Shown: piece by piece, positions 21,328-40,310 of the stretch | Layout: each line of letters starts with the position of its first letter | Position numbering within the stretch: the first letter of the stretch is position 1 | Source of the DNA: Bolinopsis microptera | Taxonomy: Eukaryota > Ctenophora > Tentaculata > Lobata > Bolinopsidae | NCBI RefSeq assembly: GCF_026151205.1 | Contig: NW_026971778.1 | Location: forward strand, 1 to 64,000 | Length of the DNA: 64,000 nucleotides | Reading direction: 5' to 3' | Translations under genes and position numbers: made by a program | The notes under the pieces: generated by a model | The model's database searches: none | Seen by the model: the letters and a program-made list of their open reading frames with translations, nothing else | What the model was told of the DNA's origin: nothing

Positions 21328-24110
21328 TTTAAAGTCTGGATTTTAGCTGGATTTCGGTCATTTTGGGATGGGCGTGGCCCCTGGGAGTGGCCCGAGTGGG
21401 TTGAGAGGTCGAAACTTGATTTTTATGATGGTTTGGGACAGGCAGAACCCATTTTTAAACTAAAACATGTCCCACCTACCCCGGAACATAAAAGCACTAC
21501 AGGGGTAAAGATTTTAAAGTCTGGATTTTAGCTGGATTTCGGTCATTTTGGGATGGGCGTGGCCCCTGGGAGTGGCCCGAGTGGGTTGAGAGGTCGAAAC
21601 TTGATTTTTATGATGGTTTGGGACAGGCAGAACCCATTTTTAAACTAAAACATGTCCCACCTACCCCGGAACATAAAAGCACTACAGGGGTAAAGATTTT
21701 AAAGTCTGGATTTTAGCTGGATTTCGGTCATTTTGGGATGGGCGTGGCCCCTGGGAGTGGCCTGAGTGGGTTGAGAGGTCGAAACTTGATTTTTATGATG
21801 GTTTGGGACAGGCAGAACCCATTTTTAAACTAAAACATGTCCCACCTACCCCGGAACATAAAAGCACTACAGGGGTAAAGATTTTAAAGTCTGGATTTTA
21901 GCTGGATTTCGGTCATTTTGGGATGGGCGTGGCCCCTGGGAGTGGCCCGAGTGGGTTGAGAGGTCGAAACTTGATTTTTATGATGGTTTGGGACAGGCAG
22001 AACCCATTTTTAAACTAAAACATGTCCCACCTACCCCGGAACATAAAAGCACTACAGGGGTAAAGATTTTAAAGTCTGGATTTTAGCTGGATTTCGGTCA
22101 TTTTGGGATGGGCGTGGCCCCTGGGAGTGGCCCGAGTGGGTTGAGAGGTCGAAACTTGATTTTTATGATGGTTTGGGACAGGCAGAACCCATTTTTAAAC
22201 TAAAACATGTCCCACCTACCCCGGAACATAAAAGCACTACAGGGGTAAAGATTTTAAAGTCTGGATTTTAGCTGGATTTCGGTCATTTTGGGATGGGCGT
22301 GGCCCCTGGGAGTGGCCCGAGTGGGTTGAGAGGTCGAAACTTGATTTTTATGATGGTTTGGGACAGGCAGAACCCATTTTTAAACTAAAACATGTCCCAC
22401 CTACCCCGGAACATAAAAGCACTACAGGGGTAAAGATTTTAAAGTCTGGATTTTAGCTGGATTTCGGTCATTTTGGGATGGGCGTGGCCCCTGGGAGTGG
22501 CCCGAGTGGGTTGAGAGGTCGAAACTTGATTTTTATGATGGTTTGGGACAGGCAGAACCCATTTTTAAACTAAAACATGTCCCACCTACCCCGGAACATA
22601 AAAGCACTACAGGGGTAAAGATTTTAAAGTCTGGATTTTAGCTGGATTTCGGTCATTTTGGGATGGGCGTGGCCCCTGGGAGTGGCCCGAGTGGGTTGAG
22701 AGGTCGTAACTTGATTTTTATGATGGTTTGGGACAGGCAGAACCCATTTTTAAACTAAAACATGTCCCACCTACCCCGGAACATAAAAGCACTACAGGGG
22801 TAAAGATTTTAAAGTCTGGATTTTAGCTGGATTTCGGTCATTTTGGGATGGGCGTGGCCCCTGGGAGTGGCCCGAGTGGGTTGAGAGGTCGAAACTTGAT
22901 TTTTATGATGGTTTGGGACAGGCAGAACCCATTTTTAAACTAAAACATGTCCCACCTACCCCGGAACATAAAAGCACTACAGGGGTAAAGATTTTAAAGT
23001 CTGGATTTTAGCTGGATTTCGGTCATTTTGGGATGGGCGTGGCCCCTGGGAGTGGCCCGAGTGGGTTGAGAGGTCGAAACTTGATTTTTATGGTGGTTTG
23101 GGACAGGCAGAACCCATTTTTAAACTAAAACATGTCCCACCTACCCCGGAACATAAAAGCACTACAGGGGTAAAGATTTTAAAGTCTGGATTTTAGCTGG
23201 ATTTCGGTCATTTTGGGATGGGCGTGGCCCCTGGGAGTGGCCCGAGTGGGTTGAGAGGTCGAAACTTGATTTTTATGATGGTTTGGGACAGGCAGAACCC
23301 ATTTTTAAACTAAAACATGTCCCACCTACCCCGGAACGTAAAAGCACTACAGGGGTAAAGATTTTAAAGTCTGGATTTTAGCTGGATTTCGGTCATTTTG
23401 GGATGGGCGTGGCCCCTGGGAGTGGCCCGAGTGGGTTGAGAGGTCGAAACTTGATTTTTATGATGGTTTGGGACAGGCAGAACCCATTTTTAAACTAAAA
23501 CATGTCCCACCTACCCCGGAACATTAAAGCACTACAGGGGTAAAGATTTTAAAGTCTGGATTTTAGCTGGATTTCGGTCATTTTGGGATGGGCGTGGCCC
23601 CTGGGAGTGGCCCGAGTGGGTTGAGAGGTCGAAACTTGATTTTTATGATGGTTTGGGACAGGCAGAACCCATTTTTAAACTAAAACATGTCCCACCTACC
23701 CCGGAACATAAAAGCACTACAGGGGTAAAGATTTTAAAGTCTGGATTTTAGCTGGATTTCGGTCATTTTGGGATGGGCGTGGCCCCTGGGAGTGGCCCGA
23801 GTGGGTTGAGAGGTCGAAACTTGATTTTTATGATGGTTTGGGACAGGCAGAACCCATTTTAAAACTAAAACATGTCCCACCTACCCCGGAACATAAAAGC
23901 ACTACAGGGGTAAAGATTTTAAAGTCTGGATTTTAGCTGGATTTCGGTCATTTTGGGATGGGCGTGGCCCCTGGGAGTGGCCCGAGTGGGTTGAGAGGTC
24001 GAAACTTGATTTTTATGATGGTTTGGGACAGGCAGAACCCATTTTTAAACTAAAACATGTCCCACCTACCCCGGAACATAAAAGCACTACAGGGGTGAAA
24101 AGCACTACAA
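21328..24110 (-). repeat. 185-bp satellite array, rest of the inverted arm (~15 monomers)
   Basis: AAAGTCTGGATTTTAGCTGG recurs every 185 bases from 21331. It continues the array at 16980-17320 after the 4.0-kb insertion. Monomers are nearly identical, and the array runs straight into the right terminal repeat at about 24105. Confidence 0.95.
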
Positions 24111-24150
24111 ATCCACTACAAAAATCAAGGAAACGTGCTCTCATCTAATT

Positions 24151-25775
24151 AGAATCTCAGAAATCGACGTTCTGCTTAATGAACACTCTTGCAGGTACCA
24201 CCCGTATTCACACTCAGACCTGAGTTTAGTCCTTTCCCGATACGAGATTGGGGACGGGTTCTATAAACAAACAAACAAACAAACAATCGACGTTCTGAAC
24301 AGCCGTGATCGATTAAGGCGCGCGTATTTTGAATGCGTTTCATAGTTTGTATTCCAAGTTATTATTTGATTCGGCAGTCGCGCCGGCCGACTAAGACAAT
24401 AATTCCTCACCGTCCGTGTGAGTCGATATGATACACAGTCGTAGGTAGAGTTGGAGTTAAAAGGTTGGTTTTTTTGTAGGACTAGTGGCTACATGGGGTT
24501 GTTTACGAACCAATGGAAAATCAAAGTCTAAGAAGAGTTGAACACACTTAAATCGTATAAAAATAAAGCAGATTAGTTCGTCAATATGTTCATCTCAGAT
24601 TCTGGAAGATTTTAAAACCATCTTTTGAGATCTGTTAAAGTGTTAGGTTCATAGAAGCGGATAAAACTGCGTGAAAAACTTTTAAAGATAAACCAGTTTG
24701 CTGTACATGTTACTGAACTGCTCAGAGAAAAATGATCACCATTTACAAAAATCAATTGAACGAAAAACAGATAGACTTGAGTATAAATCTTAAACGTTAA
24801 TCGTCACGAAACAAGATTCGTTCAATAAAGAATCAGCGCTAAATTAATGTTAACGGAGCTCAACGCCACAACTTCATCAACAAAACTCAAATCGACTAGC
24901 GTAATATTCCAAACGTTAAGTACACAGGGTAACATTCAAAAATCAATATCCATGCGGTTAAGAGTCATCATCGCAGAATTTAATTAATAGCAAAATAAAG
25001 CTCATATACTTTGTGTCATACACTAGGTAGGTACACAATAAATCTCTGTGAATATCTAAATGAGTTCCTTAGTTCACGCTACGTCGATTTGATAATATAT
25101 ATGAGAAAATAAGTCGACTAAATAAACACACAATGCATTAAACAGTGATATCCCCATCTATTGTTAAAACACGTGACCGACATCGTGAGTGTTGGAAATT
25201 AAAACAATCAAATCGTGTTGGTCTACACCACACCATAATAATACAATCACGCGTCTTAGCAATAGTTGGGAACAACACGACAATCGCTCCAATTTCATCA
25301 GTCGGTTGGTTGGTTGGTAGGTATGGCACACTATTATTATAGATCTGAAATAGGGGGTAAGTGAGACATTTTGTAATTGATTTAATGACCTATTATCTAG
25401 GGAAAGTTATAATTAAAGGTGTTTTGATCAGCATAAAATCAATCGAGCATGAGATTTCAATATTTTAGTACTAGCGAGAGACACTCTGCGTTGTTATTTG
25501 AACGGAATCCAACAATTACTTTTCGAGACCGTCATTAAATGGAAGGTCAGCTTAATATACTGCGCCATGATTTTATTATATTGTAAGTTATTGTCATTCG
25601 TTATTTTATGATCAGTTCGAGGGCCAACACCAAATCAAATCCCAACCAAAATTATCCTATTTTGAGTATTTATTCAAACGAATTTGCAAGTTCTGCAGTA
25701 AATTATTATCAAAGGGACGAAGGTGGCTGACTATAAAGAAAAAGTTTTATAAAAATGTAAAATACTGACCTAATC
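24151..25775. other. Gene-free spacer downstream of CRK
   Basis: AT-rich non-coding DNA. A short (CAAA)n run lies near 24267-24290 and GGTTGGTTGGTTGG near 25305. CRK 3'UTR must lie in the upper part, but no poly(A) signal stood out as decisive. Nothing else is supported. Confidence 0.4.
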
Positions 25776-33781
<8,006 letters not shown>

Positions 33782-34616
33782 AGTGTCCCCTTCTTTATCA
33801 TTATAATCTCATCTCTCTTTTACAATTCTAAGATACATTATTTCGGTTTAATTTGATCTTGATAAGCATTTTAATAAAATCATGCATAAGTATACTGTAT
33901 CAGTTACAGTAAATCGATAGAATTATCTAGAATATATGTATGATCATGTAAAATATTAAATAATGATACATTTCTTTTTGAAGTTTTTATCGGATTTGTT
34001 TTAATGGTTTTGAAAGCAGTGAAGATAAAGAGGTTTGGTTAATCATTCAAAGTTAAAGTTAGCCGAATTTTACAATAATCAGGAAATTTATTATACAATT
34101 TAATTACATTCAAGTAAAACAAGCAACATTAAACAAAATATAAATCGTTCCCTTAATCCTCAAAAAAAATCTACGAAATAACCGGGCTGAAACTAAAAAT
34201 CTAAGAATAGCTCAAAAACAGTATGATATGCGCGATCACAAACCTCATATCAAATTGTAAGCATTAACTATAGACGGAGCATTACCTAAAGGTATTAACA
34301 TATTCCATCATCGATGAATGAAACTCTACCCTCGTGGCAACACTCATGGTACTCATACAATATTATTAGTCTCAGTATTAATGAGACTATGTATTATATA
34401 ATAATGCCACAAAATCTTTTGTTGAGTAAAGTTTAAAATAGCATATATTTATTAATGAGATAAGTGGAGTTTGCACATCACTCACCTGTATCGTATGTTT
34501 TACAAATACATAATCACCGACTCAACAGCACTGTTCATTCAACTCAAATACAGCACGTGCGTGACTAAAACACAGCACGTGCGTGACTAAGAACTAGCAC
34601 ATGCGCTCGTGACCGG
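33782..34616. promoter_or_regulatory. EXOC5-CRK intergenic region, likely CRK promoter
   Basis: 835 bases separate the EXOC5 stop from the CRK start, both genes on the minus strand. Near the EXOC5 end, two tandem copies of CAGCACGTGCGTGACTAA (34553-34590) each contain the E-box CACGTG. A third, degraded copy follows at about 34595. No TATA box stands out. The EXOC5 3'UTR must overlap this region. Promoter assignment is inference from position. Confidence 0.4.
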
Positions 34617-37600
34617 TCATTGCTTCACCTGAGCACTATAACTCGGTAGCTTACTCTGAATGTTACTCTTCCTGTAATCCGCGCGTAACTTTACAAACTG
34701 CACGAGGAAGCCGTGCTCAATGCGCGCCAAACTTCCCTCGTCCCAGATATCACGCAGCTTGTGGGGCTCTACAATCAGCAGCTGGGTAAGCTTGCTCAGA
34801 CCTTCAAATAGCTCCTCTACAAACGGCTCCTGTAAATAACCTTGTTAAAACCCTTCGTCTGTTGATTTGATTAATTAGACTGTATTAATCGATAGACTAA
34901 TAACAATAACGTCCGAGGAATTCCACAGTTGGAGGGAGATTGGGTTATTTTATCGAATCATTCAATTTAACCATTTTATATCCCATTCATTTCAACCAGT
35001 GACGTAATCAGTAATGTTGCCTGTTGCCTAAAATTGGACAAATTATATGATTTTAGAGAACACGCCATCAAAATCTCTAAAAAAGTGTGTTTCTAGAGCA
35101 AAACGCGCAGTTTTGCTAGTACCGTAGTGAAGTTTTTCCAAATTGTCCCTCATTCAAACGACGATTTGGCACTTCCCTAAGATGGCGCCCTCGGCCCCCT
35201 CTTCCCCCCCCCCTCGGCGGGGCCCTTCGTTACGCCACTGATTTCAACTACAGTGAAGCCTGTCTCTACCGGGCCTCTCGAGGGAAATGATAAATGCACG
35301 GTATAGAAAAGGCATGGTATAGCAAGGTTATCCAGTATAGCAAGGTTATCCAGTATTATACCCTCTCAAATAACCTGTCAGTGCACGCATCGTGATATGC
35401 TACAGCTCGATATAATGTACTCAATTGACCACCAAGTGCCTCAACATGCTACACAGGTTACGGACAGCTGAGTGGAGATAACTCACCTTGAAGTGGTGAA
35501 CAGTCTGCTTGTAGCGGTGTAGATCCTGTATGAGCTGCAGGGCTCCCACTATACTGTACTGGTACTGTAGCAGGTGATCAAGCAGAGCTCCGTGGAACCT
35601 GTAGAGTGTAGTTGTTATAAACTAAATTATATTATAGAACTTGTACATTACAGTTGATACACACCAAATTGTACAAGAATCATACATGTTAAACATAACC
35701 ATACGGCATACATATTACATTTGTCATAATATAATATACACATGTAATCAAACACATATTATAGTATGTGACGCGATAAACATATTCAATTTTACATACA
35801 TATGATACTATGCCGAGTGTATATAATAGTAATACACACAGCACAGAGTAAACAAATATTCTTTTATTCACACTATTTGCAGAGTGCACGTTATTTGAAG
35901 TCCAATACTGCATGGAGAATAATAATACAACATTATACAGGGTGGTCCAAAAGTCCGGCTAAGATTTACTTTTTAATAATTCTAAAATGGTGAAAGATAT
36001 TTCACTTCCCTAAAAAACCTAGAAATTATTGATGTTGAATTCCGAGTTTTGAAGGTCGCCATGACCACCAAACCAAACACAATGCAATAATTTCGAACCT
36101 TCTAAAAAACACCTTCCAGAACGTGTGGTAACGAGTTCCCATCCTCGCCACTAAACACATACTAATTGCAATTAGAACTGCCACTTTTACCTCACCACCT
36201 GGTTACTCCTGACCCAATAAATAGTGACCTCGTTTATCTTCACGAAACATTGGTATTTTATATTATGATGGTACTCGTTCAAATCAGTTAAAATGTACCG
36301 GAAAATCAGTTATTAGTGGGCACTCTTTTATCTGGTCACGTCAGCCCACAAAGTACAAACACGAACACAAAGACTAGACACTAAGCGTGTTCGTGGTTGA
36401 CAATGTAAATCAGTCTGGAGGTAACACAACAACACATACTAATTAGGTGTACTACACGAGACAAGGTACAGTCAAGAGACAATTAGCCACCAACTAACAC
36501 TACAACAAGTATTACAACACTGCAAATATTTGCGTGTTTCACTGTCGTCTAACCATGTACCAACTATTATTAACCAAGTTGAGTGATTGAGCGATTGTTT
36601 GTTAGCCGCATAGAATATATGCTCAAATGTTTTAAGAGCAGATTGTATTGTATTGTACATAATTATAGAATCTCTAATTATAGATGCGTGGAGTACGTGC
36701 ACGTGGTTCCTGACTTCCTGCACCTTTTCCACCTCAACATGGAGAAAAAACCTTCCTTCGTAACATTCATTCCTCTAAATTGAAAAACGACAGTTAAGCT
36801 GCCAAAATAAATATATAACATTCAACATACATTTGGACACGAGTCTTGAAACACCCTGTAACTATTAACTGCCACTAAAGTTACAACGTACCTGACACCT
36901 AGTTCCATCATGACATGCTGCAGGTTATCTCCGTCTACTGGTCCCTTGAAGGTGTCAATAACAGAAGAGGTGAGGAAGTTACACACTTCGTTACACGCCC
37001 GAGTGGAGCTCTGAGCTACACACAGAGAGTTGAAATCTTCCTGTGGGTGGAGTGAGAGTCAGCTGTGGTTAGAGAGTCAGTGAACTGGAGAGAAGCTGAC
37101 TTTTTAAAACTTCTGCCTTTTTCCTTTCATGCATGTTCATTATTCAAGGCACAACTATGGGAACTATTATTATATGTGAAGCGTAAAGACTAAAGTGAAA
37201 TTCATGAGAATTGTGTACCTTTTCCTGTTTAGACTTGAAGATAACTTTGATCCAGTTAATGATGATGTTAATCGAGTGGTTGATCTCGTTGGACACTTTC
37301 TCTTCTATTCTCTTCATCTCTGTTTGACGGATCTTTCTTACTTCGGTTTGAACCTGGACATCATCATGTTATACACACATTAATAGTGAACAAAACAGGT
37401 AAAATTATTGTATGATGTTGATGGCTTGAGGGATTCAAAAGGTGAAAATATTTCCCAACAAAAACTTACCTTGGGGTTTTGAATGTTGGGCAGGATGGTA
37501 TCATTGAAGAATTTATCAAGGCTGTGGTATGTGATATTTGCATTTCCCACAATCGTTAGGAATGGACTGATGATTGGCTCATTCCGAGAATCAAGAGATG

Positions 37601-39441
37601 GCCTGCAAATTGTTGATGTGAGATTAAACTTACACCTGTTGTAATAGTGCCTTGAAATGAACTGCAGCATTTAAAATTTTACAGTATTCAAAAAGTTGAA
37701 GTTCATTAATTCTGAATTTGTGTGTTGAATGAAAACCAACCTATTTGCTGTGTAGAAATCTATGGCATATTCTAAATGATTTGCAACAAAGTGTGTTAAC
37801 AATGAAGTTGCAATTTCCTTAAGAACATCTGAGCACGCTGTTTGGTCACTCAATAGCAGACATCTTTCAACTGCCTGTAAGAATAAATTGTATAATTATT
37901 GTATAATGTATTCTTCTACATTATACATGAGCATGGAACAACTATACAAACTATACAAACTATGTAAAGAAGATATATGATACATTGACGTTTATTATTT
38001 AAAATATGTACACATCACGTTTATAAATATGACAATTGGTTGACATATAATTTACCCGTTCATGAATTTTCAGAAGAGAGGTTGTTACATTGACGCTGAG
38101 AAGTTGGTCAGATGGCATTTCACTTGGCTCGTTGCTGAGCAGGTTGTTGCTACTTCCAATATTGTCTCGCAATTGATTAAACCGACTTTTAGCATTCTTG
38201 AGATGAACTTGAAGGGCATCAGAATGCAAATTCTTCTCATGCTTGATTGAATTATAGAACTGATTTAGGATTTCCTCTGATGCTTTGAGTAGATATTCTT
38301 TTTCAGTGTCACTGTATTTAGAAAGATATGAACAAAATATTGACTTCTTTATGTCATTAGCAAATGAAATGTCGTTATCATATTTTGAAAGATTTGATGA
38401 GAGCTCCATTGTCTGTGAATATAACTCTGCTAACGAGTCTAAAGACTGCTCAAGATCTTGAGATGATTGTTTTTCAGGTTCATCAAATGTATCCAGTTTA
38501 AGTGTAAGTCTCACTTTCTTCCAAATCTTGTCTTTGAATATTTTTTTGATAAACTTTGGCATGATAGTGTCATGATCTGAAAAAACTTTTGAAACTATCC
38601 CTGAAGTTTCATTGATACAATCTTTTATAGCTGAAAAAATGTTCTCACCGTAGAAAGGTGCCTTCAGCCTTGCATCAATAAAGTAATCAACAACCTCTTT
38701 ATAAGCTTGAAAACATGGTTGATTCAAAGTAGCAGCACATCTCTTCATATTCTCTAAATGTTCTTCATCAGTGTAATGATGTAAAGACATTTTGAAATCT
38801 TGAACTAACTGTTTTTCAATCTCATCAGTAATCCGTGTCACCACACCTTGTAACCTAGAAAAGTCTTTGCCACCTTTATCTGGTAAGTCTTGGGTCACGA
38901 GAGTAATCTTGTGAAGTACTCTTGCTGACTCATGTATATTAGTAACATCTGTGAAAATAGAGCTTGATATACTACCAGTCTTTTGTGCTTCGTTAATATA
39001 ATCAATCAATTCTTTTGCTTCTAGAGCACGTCTTCTTTTACCATCCATCTGCTTCAATTGATCACCCAAATGGACAACTTTTGTGGATACAAAATTGATA
39101 ACTTTATCCAAGTCCTGATATTGAGAGTCAACAACATTGAAAAACTGATCATGTTCCTTGGTCTTCCTCTTGAAAGATTCCTGCTTCTTAAGATTGATTT
39201 CTTCAACTCGCTGAACTTGTTTAGTTTTGTTTTCAAACTGAGTTTCAAGTTCTGTTAGCCTCATCTTCAATTGATCCCGTAGTGGCTTTGGATCAAACTC
39301 TGAGCCATTTTGACCAAGTATGACATTGTCTGTATTAGGTCTGGCAAGTTTTTCAATATAATGTTCTGGATTGAAGGGTTCCTCTTGAAATTGAGCACTC
39401 AATGTGTCTCTTGCACTATAGGAATCGAATGGATTGGCCAT
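34617..39441 (-). CDS. EXOC5: Exocyst complex component 5 (SEC10)
   Basis: Seven coding exons, in transcription order: 39441-38056, 37874-37741, 37602-37470, 37353-37219, 37040-36892, 35598-35487 and 34829-34617. Introns are GT-AG and the joined frame gives 753 residues (vertebrate EXOC5 708). The exocyst tethers secretory vesicles to the plasma membrane; Sec10 bridges to Sec15. Recognisable conserved stretches are VSTKVVHLGDQL near residue 130, the Sec10-type run MMELGVRFHGAL, and the C-terminal FVKLRADYR. The large first exon holds the N-terminal coiled coil (LETQFENKTKQVQRVEEINL). The protein is divergent but ungapped over the conserved blocks. A splice acceptor (ATTATTCAG) lies 13 bases before the ATG, implying a 5'UTR intron or a trans-splice site. 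Confidence 0.92.
35085..35240. repeat. Dispersed repeat with poly-C tract, copy 1 (EXOC5 intron)
   Basis: GTTTCTAGAGCAAAACGCGC, TCATTCAAACGACGATTTGG and a following C-run (CCCCCCCCC) with CGTTACGCCACTG recur in the same order at 39855-40040. It is probably a non-autonomous repeat family. This copy lies in the last EXOC5 intron. Confidence 0.6.
35938..36858. mobile_element. 921-bp Tc1/mariner-like non-autonomous element
   Basis: Inserted at TA (35936-35937 and 36859-36860). Terminal repeats begin CAGGGTGGTCCAAAAGTC on the left and CAGGGTGTTTCAAGACTC on the right; this CAGGGTG..CAAAAGT type is common in mariner-like elements. It lies in EXOC5 intron 6. No transposase frame or DDE/DDD motif is visible, so it is an internally decayed or non-autonomous copy. 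Confidence 0.75.
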
Positions 39442-40310
39442 TAAATTTCCAGACCTGAATAATAGAGTTGATTAAAATCAATATCATTATTACATTCTTA
39501 AAATTAGTAACCTCTGCCTGTCAAGGAAATGGTTTAAGGCAAATATTTGTCAGCTCATAGTGAGATGGTAAAGAATTACAACTATAAATAACGACACCTC
39601 GACTAAAAATAACAACACATTAATAATTAACTAAGTTGCATTTCATAAAGTAAAGTAAAGTAAAGTAAAATTTACGACATAACATCATCACTAATGTCTA
39701 CAAAGTATCATCATGCATCAGTGAATGGAGCACAACACCAAGTATTTGTTATGGATGTGTTCTTAATATTAATCTCGGATTTCTAAGATATCAAACATTA
39801 TTTTTAAGTCTTCGTGAAAGGATGGATACCACATTAAGGGCAAATGCCTTTGGAACCAATGGCGTAACGTTGCATGTTGGCGCCCCAAGAGAATACGCCG
39901 GCAAAATCTATTTGCACAATAATGTGTTTCTAGAGCAAAACGCACAATTTTGCTAGAACTGCAGTTAAGTTGTTCAAAATTGTCCCACATTCAAACGACG
40001 ATTTGAAGCCGCGCCCTCCTAAGATGCCCCCCCCCCCCCCCACGCATATAGAAAAGGGAGATAAATCAAGTGCGATGGTACTGAAAGTGCGATCTAAGAT
40101 CAGTTTTGCCCGCCTTTTGGTTCAGTTCGACATGTTCAGTTTAAATTTAAATTTTGTTTTACTCAAATTTTGTTTTACTTAGTGATATGTAAATTTTTGT
40201 TTTAAATAAAACAATATATACACATAATATAACAATTACCCTATATAAAATTCAATATAAATTCAATAGAAAACCCTTGAACACCCTTTAAGTAGTATAA
40301 GTAAGCCAGT
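39442..40310. other. Spacer upstream of EXOC5 with dispersed repeat copy 2
   Basis: Includes the EXOC5 5' flank with (TAAAG)n at 39649-39670. The second copy of the C-tract repeat is at about 39855-40040 (matching 35085-35240, with a run of 16 C). The AT-rich 3' flank of the next element follows (40140-40310). No gene is supported. Confidence 0.5.

Larger units (their letters stand above)
12518..24142. mobile_element. Giant satellite-armed foldback element
   Basis: The block is bounded by a perfect 8-bp direct repeat, ATCTAATT, at 12510-12517 and 24143-24150. Just inside are imperfect inverted repeats: left CAGAAGACGTTTCC, then TTTTGTAGTGGATTTTGTAG; right, reverse-complemented, GAGAGCACGTTTCC, then TTTTTGTAGTGGATTTGTAG. 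Between them lie two opposed 185-bp satellite arrays meeting at about 16979, plus the 4.0-kb insertion. Foldback elements with tandem-repeat arms are known (Drosophila FB; Galileo of the P superfamily). An 8-bp duplication suits hAT or P superfamilies. No transposase is seen, so it must be non-autonomous if mobile. Confidence 0.7.

Noticed and set aside
21316-21531. Short ORF in the satellite (MKVPFKVWILAGF)
   Set aside because: It is a translation of the 185-bp monomer that stops within one to two units; no evidence of coding.
12660-24110. CRISPR-like array
   Set aside because: Units are contiguous 185-bp monomers with no variable spacers, in a eukaryotic context.
35250-35345. Second mariner/pogo element starting CAGTGAAGCCTGTCT
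   Set aside because: The left end resembles a pogo-type terminus after TA, but no matching right end was found within the intron.
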